A stretch of 53,852 nt of DNA, taken from assembly GCA_910587155.1 (NCBI GenBank), contig CAJULA010000022.1:1-53852 (forward strand), in the 5' to 3' direction. Below the pieces are notes generated by a model. That model was not told where the DNA came from, made no database searches, and worked only from the letters and a program-made list of their open reading frames with translations. The position numbers and the translations under genes were made by a program. The stretch is from an uncultured Lachnospiraceae bacterium (lineage in GTDB: Bacteria > Bacillota > Clostridia > Lachnospirales > Lachnospiraceae). Positions 24,466 to 32,883 of this stretch are shown piece after piece; the stretch's first letter is position 1; each line of letters begins with the position of its first letter.

Positions 24466-25794
24466 ATGCGGGAACAGGAGCTGATTCTGTACAGGAATCT
24501 GGCGGGGGCTGATATTCTGCGTGATATGTCCCGGCTGATGGATCACTGCGCGGGAAGAGGCAGTGACGGCGGCATGGCGGGGAATGGATGTGGGGATGAC
24601 AGCGCCGGGGCCAGCGCTCTTTTTTATCACTGTATCCATGGGCTGCTGGAGCTGGCGGGCAGCCATGGTTTTTATGGCAATCTGTGGCACTGCTATCTGA
24701 CGGATCTGCTGGTCAATGATGAGAACAGCTACAGTATGGCCTGTGAAGTGACAGGTGCCGTCGCGGGGACTGTCAATGAAGCGGCGCTGCATGATTTTAC
24801 GATTTTCAGAGAATTTTTTCAGTTTGATCTTACCGCCATGGCAGAGGTATTTCAGGGCGGCGCTGTCAATCTGATCCGGGACTATCAGATCGGGGAGAGG
24901 AGGAGCCGGGTATACAATACCCGTATCCGCGACCATATCTGCGCGCTGGCCGTCAGACTTTGCGGGGCGGAAAGCGCGGCGGAAATGAAAGAGATCATGA
25001 CAGACTTCTATGGAGCGTATGGGGTGGGGAAACTGGGGCTGCACAAGGCATTCCGTGTTGTCCATGAAGGGGATGAGATGGAGATCAGACCGATTCAGAA
25101 CATTGCCCATGGAAAACTGGATGATCTGATCGGCTATGAGATACAAAAGAAGAAGCTGATTGAGAATACGGAGGCTTTTGTGGAGGGAAGGCGGGCCAAT
25201 AACTGTCTTTTGTTCGGCGATGCGGGGACAGGGAAGTCCTCCAGTATCAAGGCGATTGCCAACGCCTATTATTCCAGAGGGTTGCGTATCATAGAAGTAT
25301 ACAAGCATCAGTTTAGGGACCTGAGTGAGATTATCGCGCGGGTGAAGCACAGGGGCTATCGGTTTATCATTTATATGGATGATCTGAGCTTTGAGGAATT
25401 CGAAACAGAGTACAAATATCTGAAGGCGGTCATCGAAGGCGGACTGGAGAAAAAGCCTGACAATGTGCTGATATATGCCACTTCCAACAGACGTCATCTG
25501 GTCAGGGAACGTTTCAGCGACAGAGAAGAGCGCAGCGATGATCTGCATACCAATGACACCGTGCAGGAAAAGCTGTCGCTGGCTTCCCGGTTCGGTGTGA
25601 CGATATATTTCGGCTCTCCGGATAAAAAAGAGTTTCAGAATATTGTCAGAGGTCTGGCCGACAGGCAGGGGATCAGGATGCCGACAGAGGAGCTTCTGGC
25701 GCAGGCGAATCAGTGGGAGCTGGCGCACGGCGGTCTTTCGGGACGATGTGCACAGCAGTTCATTGATTATCTGGCAGGGAGGAGCCGCCGGTAA
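24466..25794 (+). CDS. DUF815-family AAA ATPase
   Basis: A 442-residue P-loop ATPase. The N-terminal half is all-helical and lacks a known domain. The ATPase has Walker A GDAGTGKSS at about residues 251-259, Walker B FIIYMDDLSFEEFE near 300-313, and a sensor YATSNRRHLVRERFSDR. It ends with a small lid (GGLSGRCAQQFIDYL). This matches DUF815, a family found with nucleotide-handling and stress genes but without a settled role. TGGAGG precedes the ATG at 24466. It sits 63 bases after pheA and 42 before ppx. Confidence 0.9.
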   Translation: MREQELILYRNLAGADILRDMSRLMDHCAGRGSDGGMAGNGCGDDSAGASALFYHCIHGLLELAGSHGFYGNLWHCYLTDLLVNDENSYSMACEVTGAVAGTVNEAALHDFTIFREFFQFDLTAMAEVFQGGAVNLIRDYQIGERRSRVYNTRIRDHICALAVRLCGAESAAEMKEIMTDFYGAYGVGKLGLHKAFRVVHEGDEMEIRPIQNIAHGKLDDLIGYEIQKKKLIENTEAFVEGRRANNCLLFGDAGTGKSSSIKAIANAYYSRGLRIIEVYKHQFRDLSEIIARVKHRGYRFIIYMDDLSFEEFETEYKYLKAVIEGGLEKKPDNVLIYATSNRRHLVRERFSDREERSDDLHTNDTVQEKLSLASRFGVTIYFGSPDKKEFQNIVRGLADRQGIRMPTEELLAQANQWELAHGGLSGRCAQQFIDYLAGRSRR

Positions 25795-25836
25795 AGGCAG
25801 TATGGGCTGCCAGTAAAAAAACAGAGGGTGAGGATT

Positions 25837-27375
25837 ATGAGCGTGAAAACATTTGCGGCCATTGATGTGGGTTCTTATGAGCTTTCCATGAAAATATTTG
25901 AATTATCTCCCAGAGAGAAGTTAAAGGAGATCGACCATATCAGGCACCGGATTGATCTGGGGACGGAGACCTATACGACCGGAAAGCTGAGCCATGAAAA
26001 GGTGGATGAGCTCTGTCGGGTATTGTGCGAGTTCGGGGACATTATGAAGTCCTATCGGGTGACGGACTATCAGGCCTATGGCACCAGTGCGGTGCGGGAG
26101 ATGGCAAACCGGGAGATTGTACTGGAACAGATCAAGATGCGTACCGGGATCTCCATTGAAATATTGAGCAATTCGGAACAGCGGTTTCTGGATTACAAAT
26201 CCATCGCTTCCCGGGGGGAAAGCTTTCACTGGCTGATTTCCAATGGGACCGCCATCATTGATATCGGGGGCGGCAGCATACAGGTGTCTTTGTTCGACAA
26301 GGATTCGCTGGTGACAACCCAGAATATGCGGCTGGGCATCCTGCTGATCAGGGAACAGCTCACCAAGTTAAAGCTGCGCCACTCCCAGTATGAGGATATT
26401 ATTGAGGAAATGGCAGGCAGCCAGATCGAAGTGTTGGAAAAGCTGTATCTGAAAGGAAAAAAGATTGACAATATCATCGTGGTGGATGAGTATATCTCCA
26501 ATGCGCTGGGTAAAAAGGACAGACGGTATCTGGAAAACTATATCGACGGAGATACCTATCTGAAATTTATGGAGGAGATACGTGAACGCCCGCTGGCGGA
26601 GCTGGGCAAGACGCTGCAGATGCCGGAGGAAAGTATTCTTCTTCTGTTTATCTCTTCCATGCTGGTACTGAAATTTCTGCACACGATGGGAGCGGCCAAG
26701 CTGTGGATACCGGGTGTGACACTCTGTGACGGCATCGGTTATGAATATGCGGAAAAAAACAAGATATTGGTGACGACTCATGATTTTGAAAAAGATATCA
26801 TAGACTGCACACAGAATATCAGCAAGCGCTACATGGGCAGCAAAAAACGGGGCGAGACGCTGGAAAAGATCGCACTGACCATTTTTGACAGCATGAAAAA
26901 GATACATGGACTTAGTAAGCGTGAGCGGCTCCTGCTGCGGCTGGCGGCACTGCTGCATGACTGCGGCAAGTATATTTCCATGACCAATGTGGGAGAGGCT
27001 TCCTATGAGATTGTCATGTCCACGGAGATCATTGGCATTTCGCATGCGGAACGTGAGATTGTGGCCAACGTGGTGCGGTATAATTACCGGGAATTTTCGT
27101 ATGACAGATACGGCAGAGAGTGCATCCCGGATATCCATTCTTATCTGACCGTGGCCAAGCTGACAGCGATCCTGCGGGCAGCGACCGGACTGGACAGAAG
27201 CCATAAGGAAAAATTCCGTGATATTACGGCAGTGCTCAGGGAGAAGCAGCTCGTGCTGACAGTCAATACGACGTATGATATCACGCTGGAAAAAGGCCTG
27301 TTCTCTTCAAAGGCGGCCTTTTTCGAAGAAATATTTGAGGTAACACCTGTAATTAAAAGAAAAAGGGGAAAGTAG
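25837..27375 (+). CDS. ppx: Exopolyphosphatase, Ppx/GppA family with HD domain
   Basis: A 512-residue enzyme of the actin-like ASKHA fold: phosphate-binding loops AAIDVGSYELSMKIFEL near the N-terminus and IDIGGGSIQVSLF near residue 145. The C-terminal part carries an HD-type helical domain (RLAALLHDCGKYISMTN near residue 375). It removes terminal phosphate from polyphosphate or pppGpp. The ATG at 25837 follows GGGTGAGG. The polyphosphate kinase gene starts two bases after its stop, so synthesis and breakdown of polyphosphate are coupled. Confidence 0.93.
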   Translation: MSVKTFAAIDVGSYELSMKIFELSPREKLKEIDHIRHRIDLGTETYTTGKLSHEKVDELCRVLCEFGDIMKSYRVTDYQAYGTSAVREMANREIVLEQIKMRTGISIEILSNSEQRFLDYKSIASRGESFHWLISNGTAIIDIGGGSIQVSLFDKDSLVTTQNMRLGILLIREQLTKLKLRHSQYEDIIEEMAGSQIEVLEKLYLKGKKIDNIIVVDEYISNALGKKDRRYLENYIDGDTYLKFMEEIRERPLAELGKTLQMPEESILLLFISSMLVLKFLHTMGAAKLWIPGVTLCDGIGYEYAEKNKILVTTHDFEKDIIDCTQNISKRYMGSKKRGETLEKIALTIFDSMKKIHGLSKRERLLLRLAALLHDCGKYISMTNVGEASYEIVMSTEIIGISHAEREIVANVVRYNYREFSYDRYGRECIPDIHSYLTVAKLTAILRAATGLDRSHKEKFRDITAVLREKQLVLTVNTTYDITLEKGLFSSKAAFFEEIFEVTPVIKRKRGK

Positions 27376-27377
27376 CC

Positions 27378-29549
27378 ATGGCGGAGAAAGACAAAGAAAA
27401 GAAAATTGATTTTACCAATCCCAAATATTACAGCAACCGGGAACTGAGCTGGATTCTGTTCAATATCCGTGTGCTGAATGAAGCGAGAGATAAAAACAAT
27501 CCTCTCTTCGAACGGCTGAAATTTTTAAGCATCACGGCTTCCAATCTGGACGAATTTTTTATGATCCGGGTGGCATCACTCAAGGATATGGTGGCGGTAA
27601 AATATGACAAACCGGATATCGCGGGGATGACGCCGCAGGAGCAGTTAAAAGAGCTGGATCAGGCGACGCATGAACTTGTCAATATGCAGTATTCCACGTA
27701 TTCCCGTTCGCTTTTGCCCCTGCTGGAAAAAAGCGGCCTCCATGTGATCCAGGCACATGAAGACCTGACAAAGGCGGAGGCAGAGTATGTCGACCGTTAT
27801 TTCAACGATAATGTATATCCGGTTCTGACCCCCATGGCAGTGGATTCTTCCAGGCCCTTTCCGCTGATCAGGAACAAGTCTCTGAATATCGGCGCGCTTG
27901 TTCGAAAGAAAGGAAAGGACAAAGAACTGGAATTTGCCACGGTTCAGGTGCCGAGCGTCCTGCCCCGTATTGTGGAGATTCCCACGAAGGGAGAAGGGCG
28001 AAAGCTGATCCTGCTGGAAGAGATCATCGAAAAAAATATGGAAAAGCTTTTTTTAAGCTACGATATCGTGTGCGCCCATCCTTTCCGGATTATGAGAAAT
28101 GCGGATCTGACCATTGAAGAGGATGAGGCGGCCGATCTGCTCAAAGAGATTGAAAAGCAGCTGAAAAAGAGACAGTGGGGCAGGGCGATCCGCCTGGAAG
28201 TAGAGGCCGGGATCGACAAAAAGCTTTTGAAGATCATTGAAAAGGAACTGAATATCAAAGAGGAAGAGCTGTACCGTATCCCGGGGCCGCTTGATCTGAC
28301 CTTTCTGATGAAAATGTATGGCATGGAAGGCTTCGACCATCTGAAAAAGCCGGGCTATACACCACAGCCTGTACCGGAGATGGAAGGGGAAGGGAGTATC
28401 TTTGACAAGATCCGTCAGGGAGATATTCTGCTTTTCCATCCTTATCAGACCTTTACGCCGGTGGTGGATTTTATCAGACAGGCGGCCAGAGATCCCCAGG
28501 TGCTGGCTATCAAACAAACCCTGTATCGTGTCAGCGGCAATTCCCCCATTATTGCGGCGCTGGCACAGGCGGCAGAGAACGGCAAACAGGTTTCCGTGCT
28601 GGTGGAGCTGAAAGCGCGGTTTGATGAGGAGAACAATATTGTCTGGGCGAAGATGCTGGAAAAAGCCGGCTGTCATGTAATCTATGGTCTGGTGGGACTG
28701 AAAACCCACAGCAAGATTACGCTGGTGGTCCGCCAGGAAGAAGACGGCATTGCCAGATATGTGCATCTGGGCACCGGTAACTATAATGACGCCACGGCAA
28801 AACTGTATACCGATACCGGACTTCTGACCTGCAGTGATGCCATAGGCGAAGATGCGACCGCGGTGTTCAATATGCTTTCCGGCTATTCAGAGCCGCTGAA
28901 CTGGAACAAACTGTCGCTGGCGCCCTTATGGCTGAAGGATAAATTCCTCTCAATGATAGCCAGAGAGACAGAATATGCACGCAGGGGCAGAAAAGCAAAG
29001 ATAATCGCCAAGGTCAATTCGCTCTGTGACCGGGATATCATTGCTGCCCTCTATGAGGCCAGCACCGCCGGGGTGAAAATCCAGCTGATCATCAGAGGAA
29101 TCTGCTGCCTGCGCACCGGGATACCGGGAGTGAGTGAGAATATCAAGGTGCGTTCCATCGTAGGCAATTTCCTGGAGCACAGCCGTATCTTTTACTTTGA
29201 GAATGACGGTGAGCCGGAGGTCTACATGGGCAGCGCGGACTGGATGCCGAGAAATCTGGAGCGCCGGGTGGAAATTCTGTTCCCCGTTGAAAAAGAGGAA
29301 TTGAAACAGCGTGTCATACACATACTGGATATGCAGTTAAAAGACAACGTAAAGGCCAATATACTGACCAAAGATAATATCTATGAAAAAGTGGACGGAC
29401 GCGGGAAAGAACGTCTGGACTCTCAGGAAGAGTTCTGCCGGGAGGCTATGGAACAGGCTGCCAGGCAGGAGGAAGTCTATGCCAGCCGTACCTTTATTCC
29501 GGAGATACCGGTGGACTATGAAGAGCAGGATGAGGGGCAGGAAGCGTAA
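27378..29549 (+). CDS. ppk1: Polyphosphate kinase 1
   Basis: A 723-residue enzyme that makes inorganic polyphosphate from ATP. The N-domain starts YYSNRELSWILFNIRVLNEA. The head domain has SLNIGALVRKKGK. The catalytic domains have the motif KTHSKITLVVR with the predicted autophosphorylated His, HLGTGNYNDATAKLYTDTGL, and YMGSADWMPRNLERRVEILF. Length is typical. It lies between ppx and maf with gaps of two and three bases, a strong sign of one operon. Polyphosphate links to stress survival and to the Rel protein encoded later in the window. Confidence 0.97.
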   Translation: MAEKDKEKKIDFTNPKYYSNRELSWILFNIRVLNEARDKNNPLFERLKFLSITASNLDEFFMIRVASLKDMVAVKYDKPDIAGMTPQEQLKELDQATHELVNMQYSTYSRSLLPLLEKSGLHVIQAHEDLTKAEAEYVDRYFNDNVYPVLTPMAVDSSRPFPLIRNKSLNIGALVRKKGKDKELEFATVQVPSVLPRIVEIPTKGEGRKLILLEEIIEKNMEKLFLSYDIVCAHPFRIMRNADLTIEEDEAADLLKEIEKQLKKRQWGRAIRLEVEAGIDKKLLKIIEKELNIKEEELYRIPGPLDLTFLMKMYGMEGFDHLKKPGYTPQPVPEMEGEGSIFDKIRQGDILLFHPYQTFTPVVDFIRQAARDPQVLAIKQTLYRVSGNSPIIAALAQAAENGKQVSVLVELKARFDEENNIVWAKMLEKAGCHVIYGLVGLKTHSKITLVVRQEEDGIARYVHLGTGNYNDATAKLYTDTGLLTCSDAIGEDATAVFNMLSGYSEPLNWNKLSLAPLWLKDKFLSMIARETEYARRGRKAKIIAKVNSLCDRDIIAALYEASTAGVKIQLIIRGICCLRTGIPGVSENIKVRSIVGNFLEHSRIFYFENDGEPEVYMGSADWMPRNLERRVEILFPVEKEELKQRVIHILDMQLKDNVKANILTKDNIYEKVDGRGKERLDSQEEFCREAMEQAARQEEVYASRTFIPEIPVDYEEQDEGQEA

Positions 29550-29552
29550 GGG

Positions 29553-30182
29553 ATGGAAGGAAAACAGACAGAAAAAGAGCCGGTGCAGGGGCGGCAGATC
29601 ATACTGGCTTCCGCTTCGCCCCGGCGCCGGGAATTGCTTGCACTGATGGGACTTACCTTTCAGGTCATGCCCAGTGAGAAAACTGAAATTATAACAGGTG
29701 ATACGCCACAGGAGATCGTGGAACATCTCTCCCGGCAGAAGGCGGAGGATGTGGCAAAGCAGATGATGGAAGACGAAGCTGTGGCCGCGGATGGAGGCGT
29801 GCTTGTAATCGGCTCGGATACCATCGTAGTCTGCGGCGGCGTTGTGATGGGAAAGCCGCGCAGTGAAGAGGATGCCTTTGCCATGCTTGACAGCCTGCAG
29901 GGGAGAACGCACGAAGTGTACACGGGTGTTACGATTGCCAGTGTGGAACACAAAAATATAACATATGATACCTTCTCACGGAAGGCATCCGTTACCGTAC
30001 ATGCGATGGAAGAAAAGGAGATCCGTGACTATATGAGAAAGGGAGAGTCCATGGACAAGGCAGGGGCCTATGGCATCCAGGGCAGCTTTGCGGTGTTTGT
30101 GGATGAGATACAGGGAGAGTACAGCACCGTGTTGGGACTCCCGGTGGCAGCGCTGTATCAGGAACTGAAAAAATTCAGGTAA
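29553..30182 (+). CDS. maf: Maf family nucleotide pyrophosphatase
   Basis: A 209-residue enzyme that removes pyrophosphate from non-canonical or dTTP/UTP-like nucleotides and can delay septum formation. The phosphate loop is IILASASPRRRELLALMG near residue 20. The catalytic region has VIGSDTIVVCGGVVMGKPRS, and the C-terminus has SMDKAGAYGIQGSFAVFVDE, which is the YhdE-like (dTTP/UTP) signature. It starts three bases after ppk1. Cotranscription with polyphosphate genes is clear from spacing; a functional link is not. Confidence 0.95.
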   Translation: MEGKQTEKEPVQGRQIILASASPRRRELLALMGLTFQVMPSEKTEIITGDTPQEIVEHLSRQKAEDVAKQMMEDEAVAADGGVLVIGSDTIVVCGGVVMGKPRSEEDAFAMLDSLQGRTHEVYTGVTIASVEHKNITYDTFSRKASVTVHAMEEKEIRDYMRKGESMDKAGAYGIQGSFAVFVDEIQGEYSTVLGLPVAALYQELKKFR

Positions 30183-30194
30183 GCAGGAGTAAGT

Positions 30195-30854
30195 ATGATG
30201 AAAAAAGCAGTTGTTTTTGATTTGGATGGTACGCTGTCCGATTCTCTTGTATCCATTGCCTACTGTGCCAATCGGGCGCTGGAGGCATTTGGGCTTGTAC
30301 CTTTTGAAACGGACCGGTACAAATATTTCGTCGGAGACGGGGCGGCAGAGCTGATCCGGCGTGTGCTGCGCGGTCAGGCGACAGACCGCATGGATCTCTA
30401 TGAGCAGGTAAAAGCGGAATATGACAGGCTGTTTGCCGTGGACTGCATGTATCAGGTAAAGCCCTATGACGGTATTCCGGAGCTGCTTGCCCTGTTGAAG
30501 GAAAGAGGGATCAAAATCACGGTACTGTCCAACAAACCGCATCCCAATACATGTAAAGTCATCCATGATCTGTTCGGAGATGATTTGTTTGATGTGGTGC
30601 AGGGGCAGACCGGGGAGATCCGCAAAAAGCCCAGTCCTGACGGGGTGTTTCTGATCAGTGAAAAGCTGGGGATTCCGGTGTCGGAAATGCTCTATGTGGG
30701 AGATACCAATACAGATATGCAGACAGGAAAAAATGCAGGCGCCTTTACCGTGGGGGTGCTGTGGGGATTCCGTGACCGGGCGGAACTGGAGGCAAACCAT
30801 GCGGATGCCATAATCGCGCATCCCCGGGAACTGCCCGACTGGCTGGAGCAGTAA
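30195..30854 (+). CDS. HAD hydrolase, phosphoglycolate phosphatase-like
   Basis: A 219-residue HAD-superfamily phosphatase with motif I VFDLDGTLSDSL (nucleophile Asp10 or so), motif II ITVLSNKPH, and motif III/IV YVGDTNTDMQTGKNAGAFTV. The helical cap after motif I is of the Gph/PGMB type. The start has two adjacent ATG codons with GCAGGAG upstream. It follows maf by twelve bases. The true substrate is unclear; Gph, pyrophosphatase (PpaX) and nucleotidase relatives look alike. Confidence 0.92.
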   Translation: MMKKAVVFDLDGTLSDSLVSIAYCANRALEAFGLVPFETDRYKYFVGDGAAELIRRVLRGQATDRMDLYEQVKAEYDRLFAVDCMYQVKPYDGIPELLALLKERGIKITVLSNKPHPNTCKVIHDLFGDDLFDVVQGQTGEIRKKPSPDGVFLISEKLGIPVSEMLYVGDTNTDMQTGKNAGAFTVGVLWGFRDRAELEANHADAIIAHPRELPDWLEQ

Positions 30855-30901
30855 TTGTGGAAGCAGATAATTGCGAAACTATGGAAAGGAGAAGAAGGTA
30901 T

Positions 30902-31162
30902 ATGCAGTTTGATGATGCGGTACTACAATGTTTTCTGAAACATCAGCTTCAGCTTTTCCCGGAGGCAGTGGCGGAAAAGCCGGAAGAGGCGGAACATTAT
31001 CTGGAAGAGTGTATGGCTGTGGTAGTGGATTCGCCCAGGGAAGTGCTGGATTATTTTGATGCGGCAGGTATTGACATGGACGGCGCTGATGAAGACTCCA
31101 TCCTGGATGCCGATGAAGTCTTTGAAGTGGGCGACGGCAGATACCTGATCGTGGAAGGGTAA
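30902..31162 (+). CDS. Small acidic conserved-type protein, 86 residues
   Basis: An 86-residue, strongly acidic protein (MQFDDAVLQCFLKHQLQLFP at the start; DSPREVLDYFDAAGIDMDG in the middle; VFEVGDGRYLIVEG at the end). Similar short proteins in Lachnospiraceae are sometimes labelled glyoxalase, but no vicinal-oxygen-chelate metal motif is visible here and I do not support that name. AAAGGAGAAGAAGG precedes the ATG at 30902; an upstream GTG at 30857 is less likely. It is the last gene of the run that starts at pheA. Confidence 0.75.
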   Translation: MQFDDAVLQCFLKHQLQLFPEAVAEKPEEAEHYLEECMAVVVDSPREVLDYFDAAGIDMDGADEDSILDADEVFEVGDGRYLIVEG

Positions 31163-31188
31163 CAGAGGCAAAGGAACGGGGCAGAGGA

Positions 31189-32004
31189 TTACAGATCAAA
31201 AAAATCTTCCAGAAAAGGGACCAGGCCGTCGTGGTTATTATCGCTTTTGGTGATAACATCTGCGGCGGCTTTGGCACGGGCAGAGCCATTGCACATGGCG
31301 ACGCCCAGCCCGGCGGCTTGTAACATGGAGATATCATTGTCCTGATCGCCTGCCGACATGGTGTGGGAGAGGGGGATTCGCAGATGCTCTGCCAGTCTCC
31401 TGAGGGCGGCCCCTTTCCCGGCAGCGGCGGGAAACATTTCCAGCAGTCTGTCGGTGGAGCAGATCAGGGATACGTGGCCGTTGGCCCAGGGGAGAAGCGT
31501 ATCGCGCAGGGCCTCCACCTGTTCCCGGCCTTTCAGGCTGATGGCAAGGCATTTGAAGGGCGGCTGTTCGAGAACATCTGTTATGTTATCAGACAGAATG
31601 ACCGGAAGGTGAATGGTTCTGCGGTAAAATTCCAGTTCCGGTGTATTCTGCCGGGCGACGATGGCATTGTCGGTATAGGCATGGCAGTGGATGCCTGCCT
31701 GTCTGGCCGCATTCAGCAGATAGCTTGTCTCTTCCATGCTCAGGCGGATCTCCGAAATCCGCTCCCCCGTTTGTGCACTTTCGATCAGGCCGCCGTTATT
31801 GGCTATGTAATACAGACCCCTGTCTGAGATGGGCAGGAGACTGCGCGCTTCTTTCATACTGTCCAGAGGACGCCCGGAGGTTAAGACGAGGTAATGTCCG
31901 GCAGCCGTCAGTCTTTCCACTGCTTTTACGGTGGCGTCCGTCATTGTCTTTCTGCTTGTCAGAAGTGTTTCATCCAGATCCGTAAAAAATATTTTCTTTT
32001 CCAA
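31189..32004 (-). CDS. Cof-type HAD phosphatase
   Basis: A 271-residue HAD-IIB phosphatase with motif I FFTDLDETLLTSRKTMTD, motif II LVLTSGRPLDSM, and motif IV MSAGDQDNDISMLQAAGLGV ahead of NGSARAKAAADVI. The C2B cap lies between. Enzymes of this group dephosphorylate sugar phosphates or flavin precursors. It is followed (downstream on the minus strand) by the convergent small acidic gene and preceded by the PHP gene 22 bases away, so the two minus-strand genes may be cotranscribed. Confidence 0.94.
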   Translation of the reverse strand: MEKKIFFTDLDETLLTSRKTMTDATVKAVERLTAAGHYLVLTSGRPLDSMKEARSLLPISDRGLYYIANNGGLIESAQTGERISEIRLSMEETSYLLNAARQAGIHCHAYTDNAIVARQNTPELEFYRRTIHLPVILSDNITDVLEQPPFKCLAISLKGREQVEALRDTLLPWANGHVSLICSTDRLLEMFPAAAGKGAALRRLAEHLRIPLSHTMSAGDQDNDISMLQAAGLGVAMCNGSARAKAAADVITKSDNNHDGLVPFLEDFFDL

Positions 32005-32026
32005 TGTTTTCCTTCTCCCTGATCAA

Positions 32027-32869
32027 TCACTGATTTTTGTACCTGTACAGATCGTCTAACAGATTGTCAGGCACATGCAGGCTGCCTCTTCCGGTCCCCA
32101 GGCTGATATCCGGCTTATTGGAGCCATGAAAGTCCGAGCCGCCGGTGATTAACAGACCATACTGGCGGGCAAGGCTTTTCATATGCATTTCTTCTCCGGG
32201 GGTATAGGTGGAATAGAGGGCTTCGATACCAGCCAGTCCTTCCCTGGTCAGCGCAGCTGTCAGATGAGAGAGCTGCGTCGCACTCATATGGTAAAGGGGC
32301 GGATGTGCCAGAACGGGAACACCGCCCGCGTCCCGGATCAGGCGGACGGCCTGATGGGGCGTTACCTTTTCCCGGGGAACGAAGCAGGGTGCCTGCTCGC
32401 CGATCAGGCGCCGGAAGGCTTCCGGCATATCGCTGACGGCTCCGTGTTCCAGCAGATATCTTGCGTAATGGGCTCGGGTAATCACAGAGCCGGGAAACGC
32501 TTCTTTCAGTTTGTCATAGGTGATGTCGATATGGGTATAGTCCCGCAGCTTCTGACACATTTTTTCATTGCGCTGTTCCCGGGAGGCCACAAAACCGGCC
32601 AGTGCGGATAAAAAAACAGGTGCTCTGTAATCAATGGCCAGTCCCAGGATATGAATGTCCCGATCCTCATAAGAGGTGGAAAATTCAATGCCGGGAATTA
32701 CGGTAACAGGCCGCCCTTTCGCGGCCCGGATCGCTTCCTCCAGCCCGTCTGCCGTATCATGGTCGGTGAGGGCAAAGGCAGTCAGCCCCTTTTCCAGGGC
32801 AAGTGCTACCAGCTCGGAGGGAGAGCAGGTGCCGTCTGATTTATGGGAATGTACATGCAGATCTATCAT
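32027..32869 (-). CDS. PHP-domain phosphoesterase
   Basis: A 280-residue metal-dependent phosphoesterase of the polymerase-and-histidinol-phosphatase group. Metal ligands appear as HVHSHKSDGTCSP (residues 4-16), HDTADGLEEA, PGIEFSTSYEDRDIHILG and the late GSDFHGSN. The family includes nucleoside 3',5'-bisphosphate phosphatases (RNase AM/YciV type), which is the closest fit by length and motif spacing. It lies 14 bases after the ABC-F gene on the minus strand. Confidence 0.93.
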   Translation of the reverse strand: MIDLHVHSHKSDGTCSPSELVALALEKGLTAFALTDHDTADGLEEAIRAAKGRPVTVIPGIEFSTSYEDRDIHILGLAIDYRAPVFLSALAGFVASREQRNEKMCQKLRDYTHIDITYDKLKEAFPGSVITRAHYARYLLEHGAVSDMPEAFRRLIGEQAPCFVPREKVTPHQAVRLIRDAGGVPVLAHPPLYHMSATQLSHLTAALTREGLAGIEALYSTYTPGEEMHMKSLARQYGLLITGGSDFHGSNKPDISLGTGRGSLHVPDNLLDDLYRYKNQ

Positions 32870-32883
32870 GGAGATACCAGCCT

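Noticed and set aside
24376..25728. A minus-strand frame of 450 codons opposite the DUF815 gene
   Set aside because: It has no ribosome site or recognisable motif, and the plus strand encodes a clear AAA ATPase.
30902..31162. Glyoxalase, a label sometimes attached to similar small proteins
   Set aside because: The protein is only 86 residues long and shows none of the metal-binding motifs of that fold.
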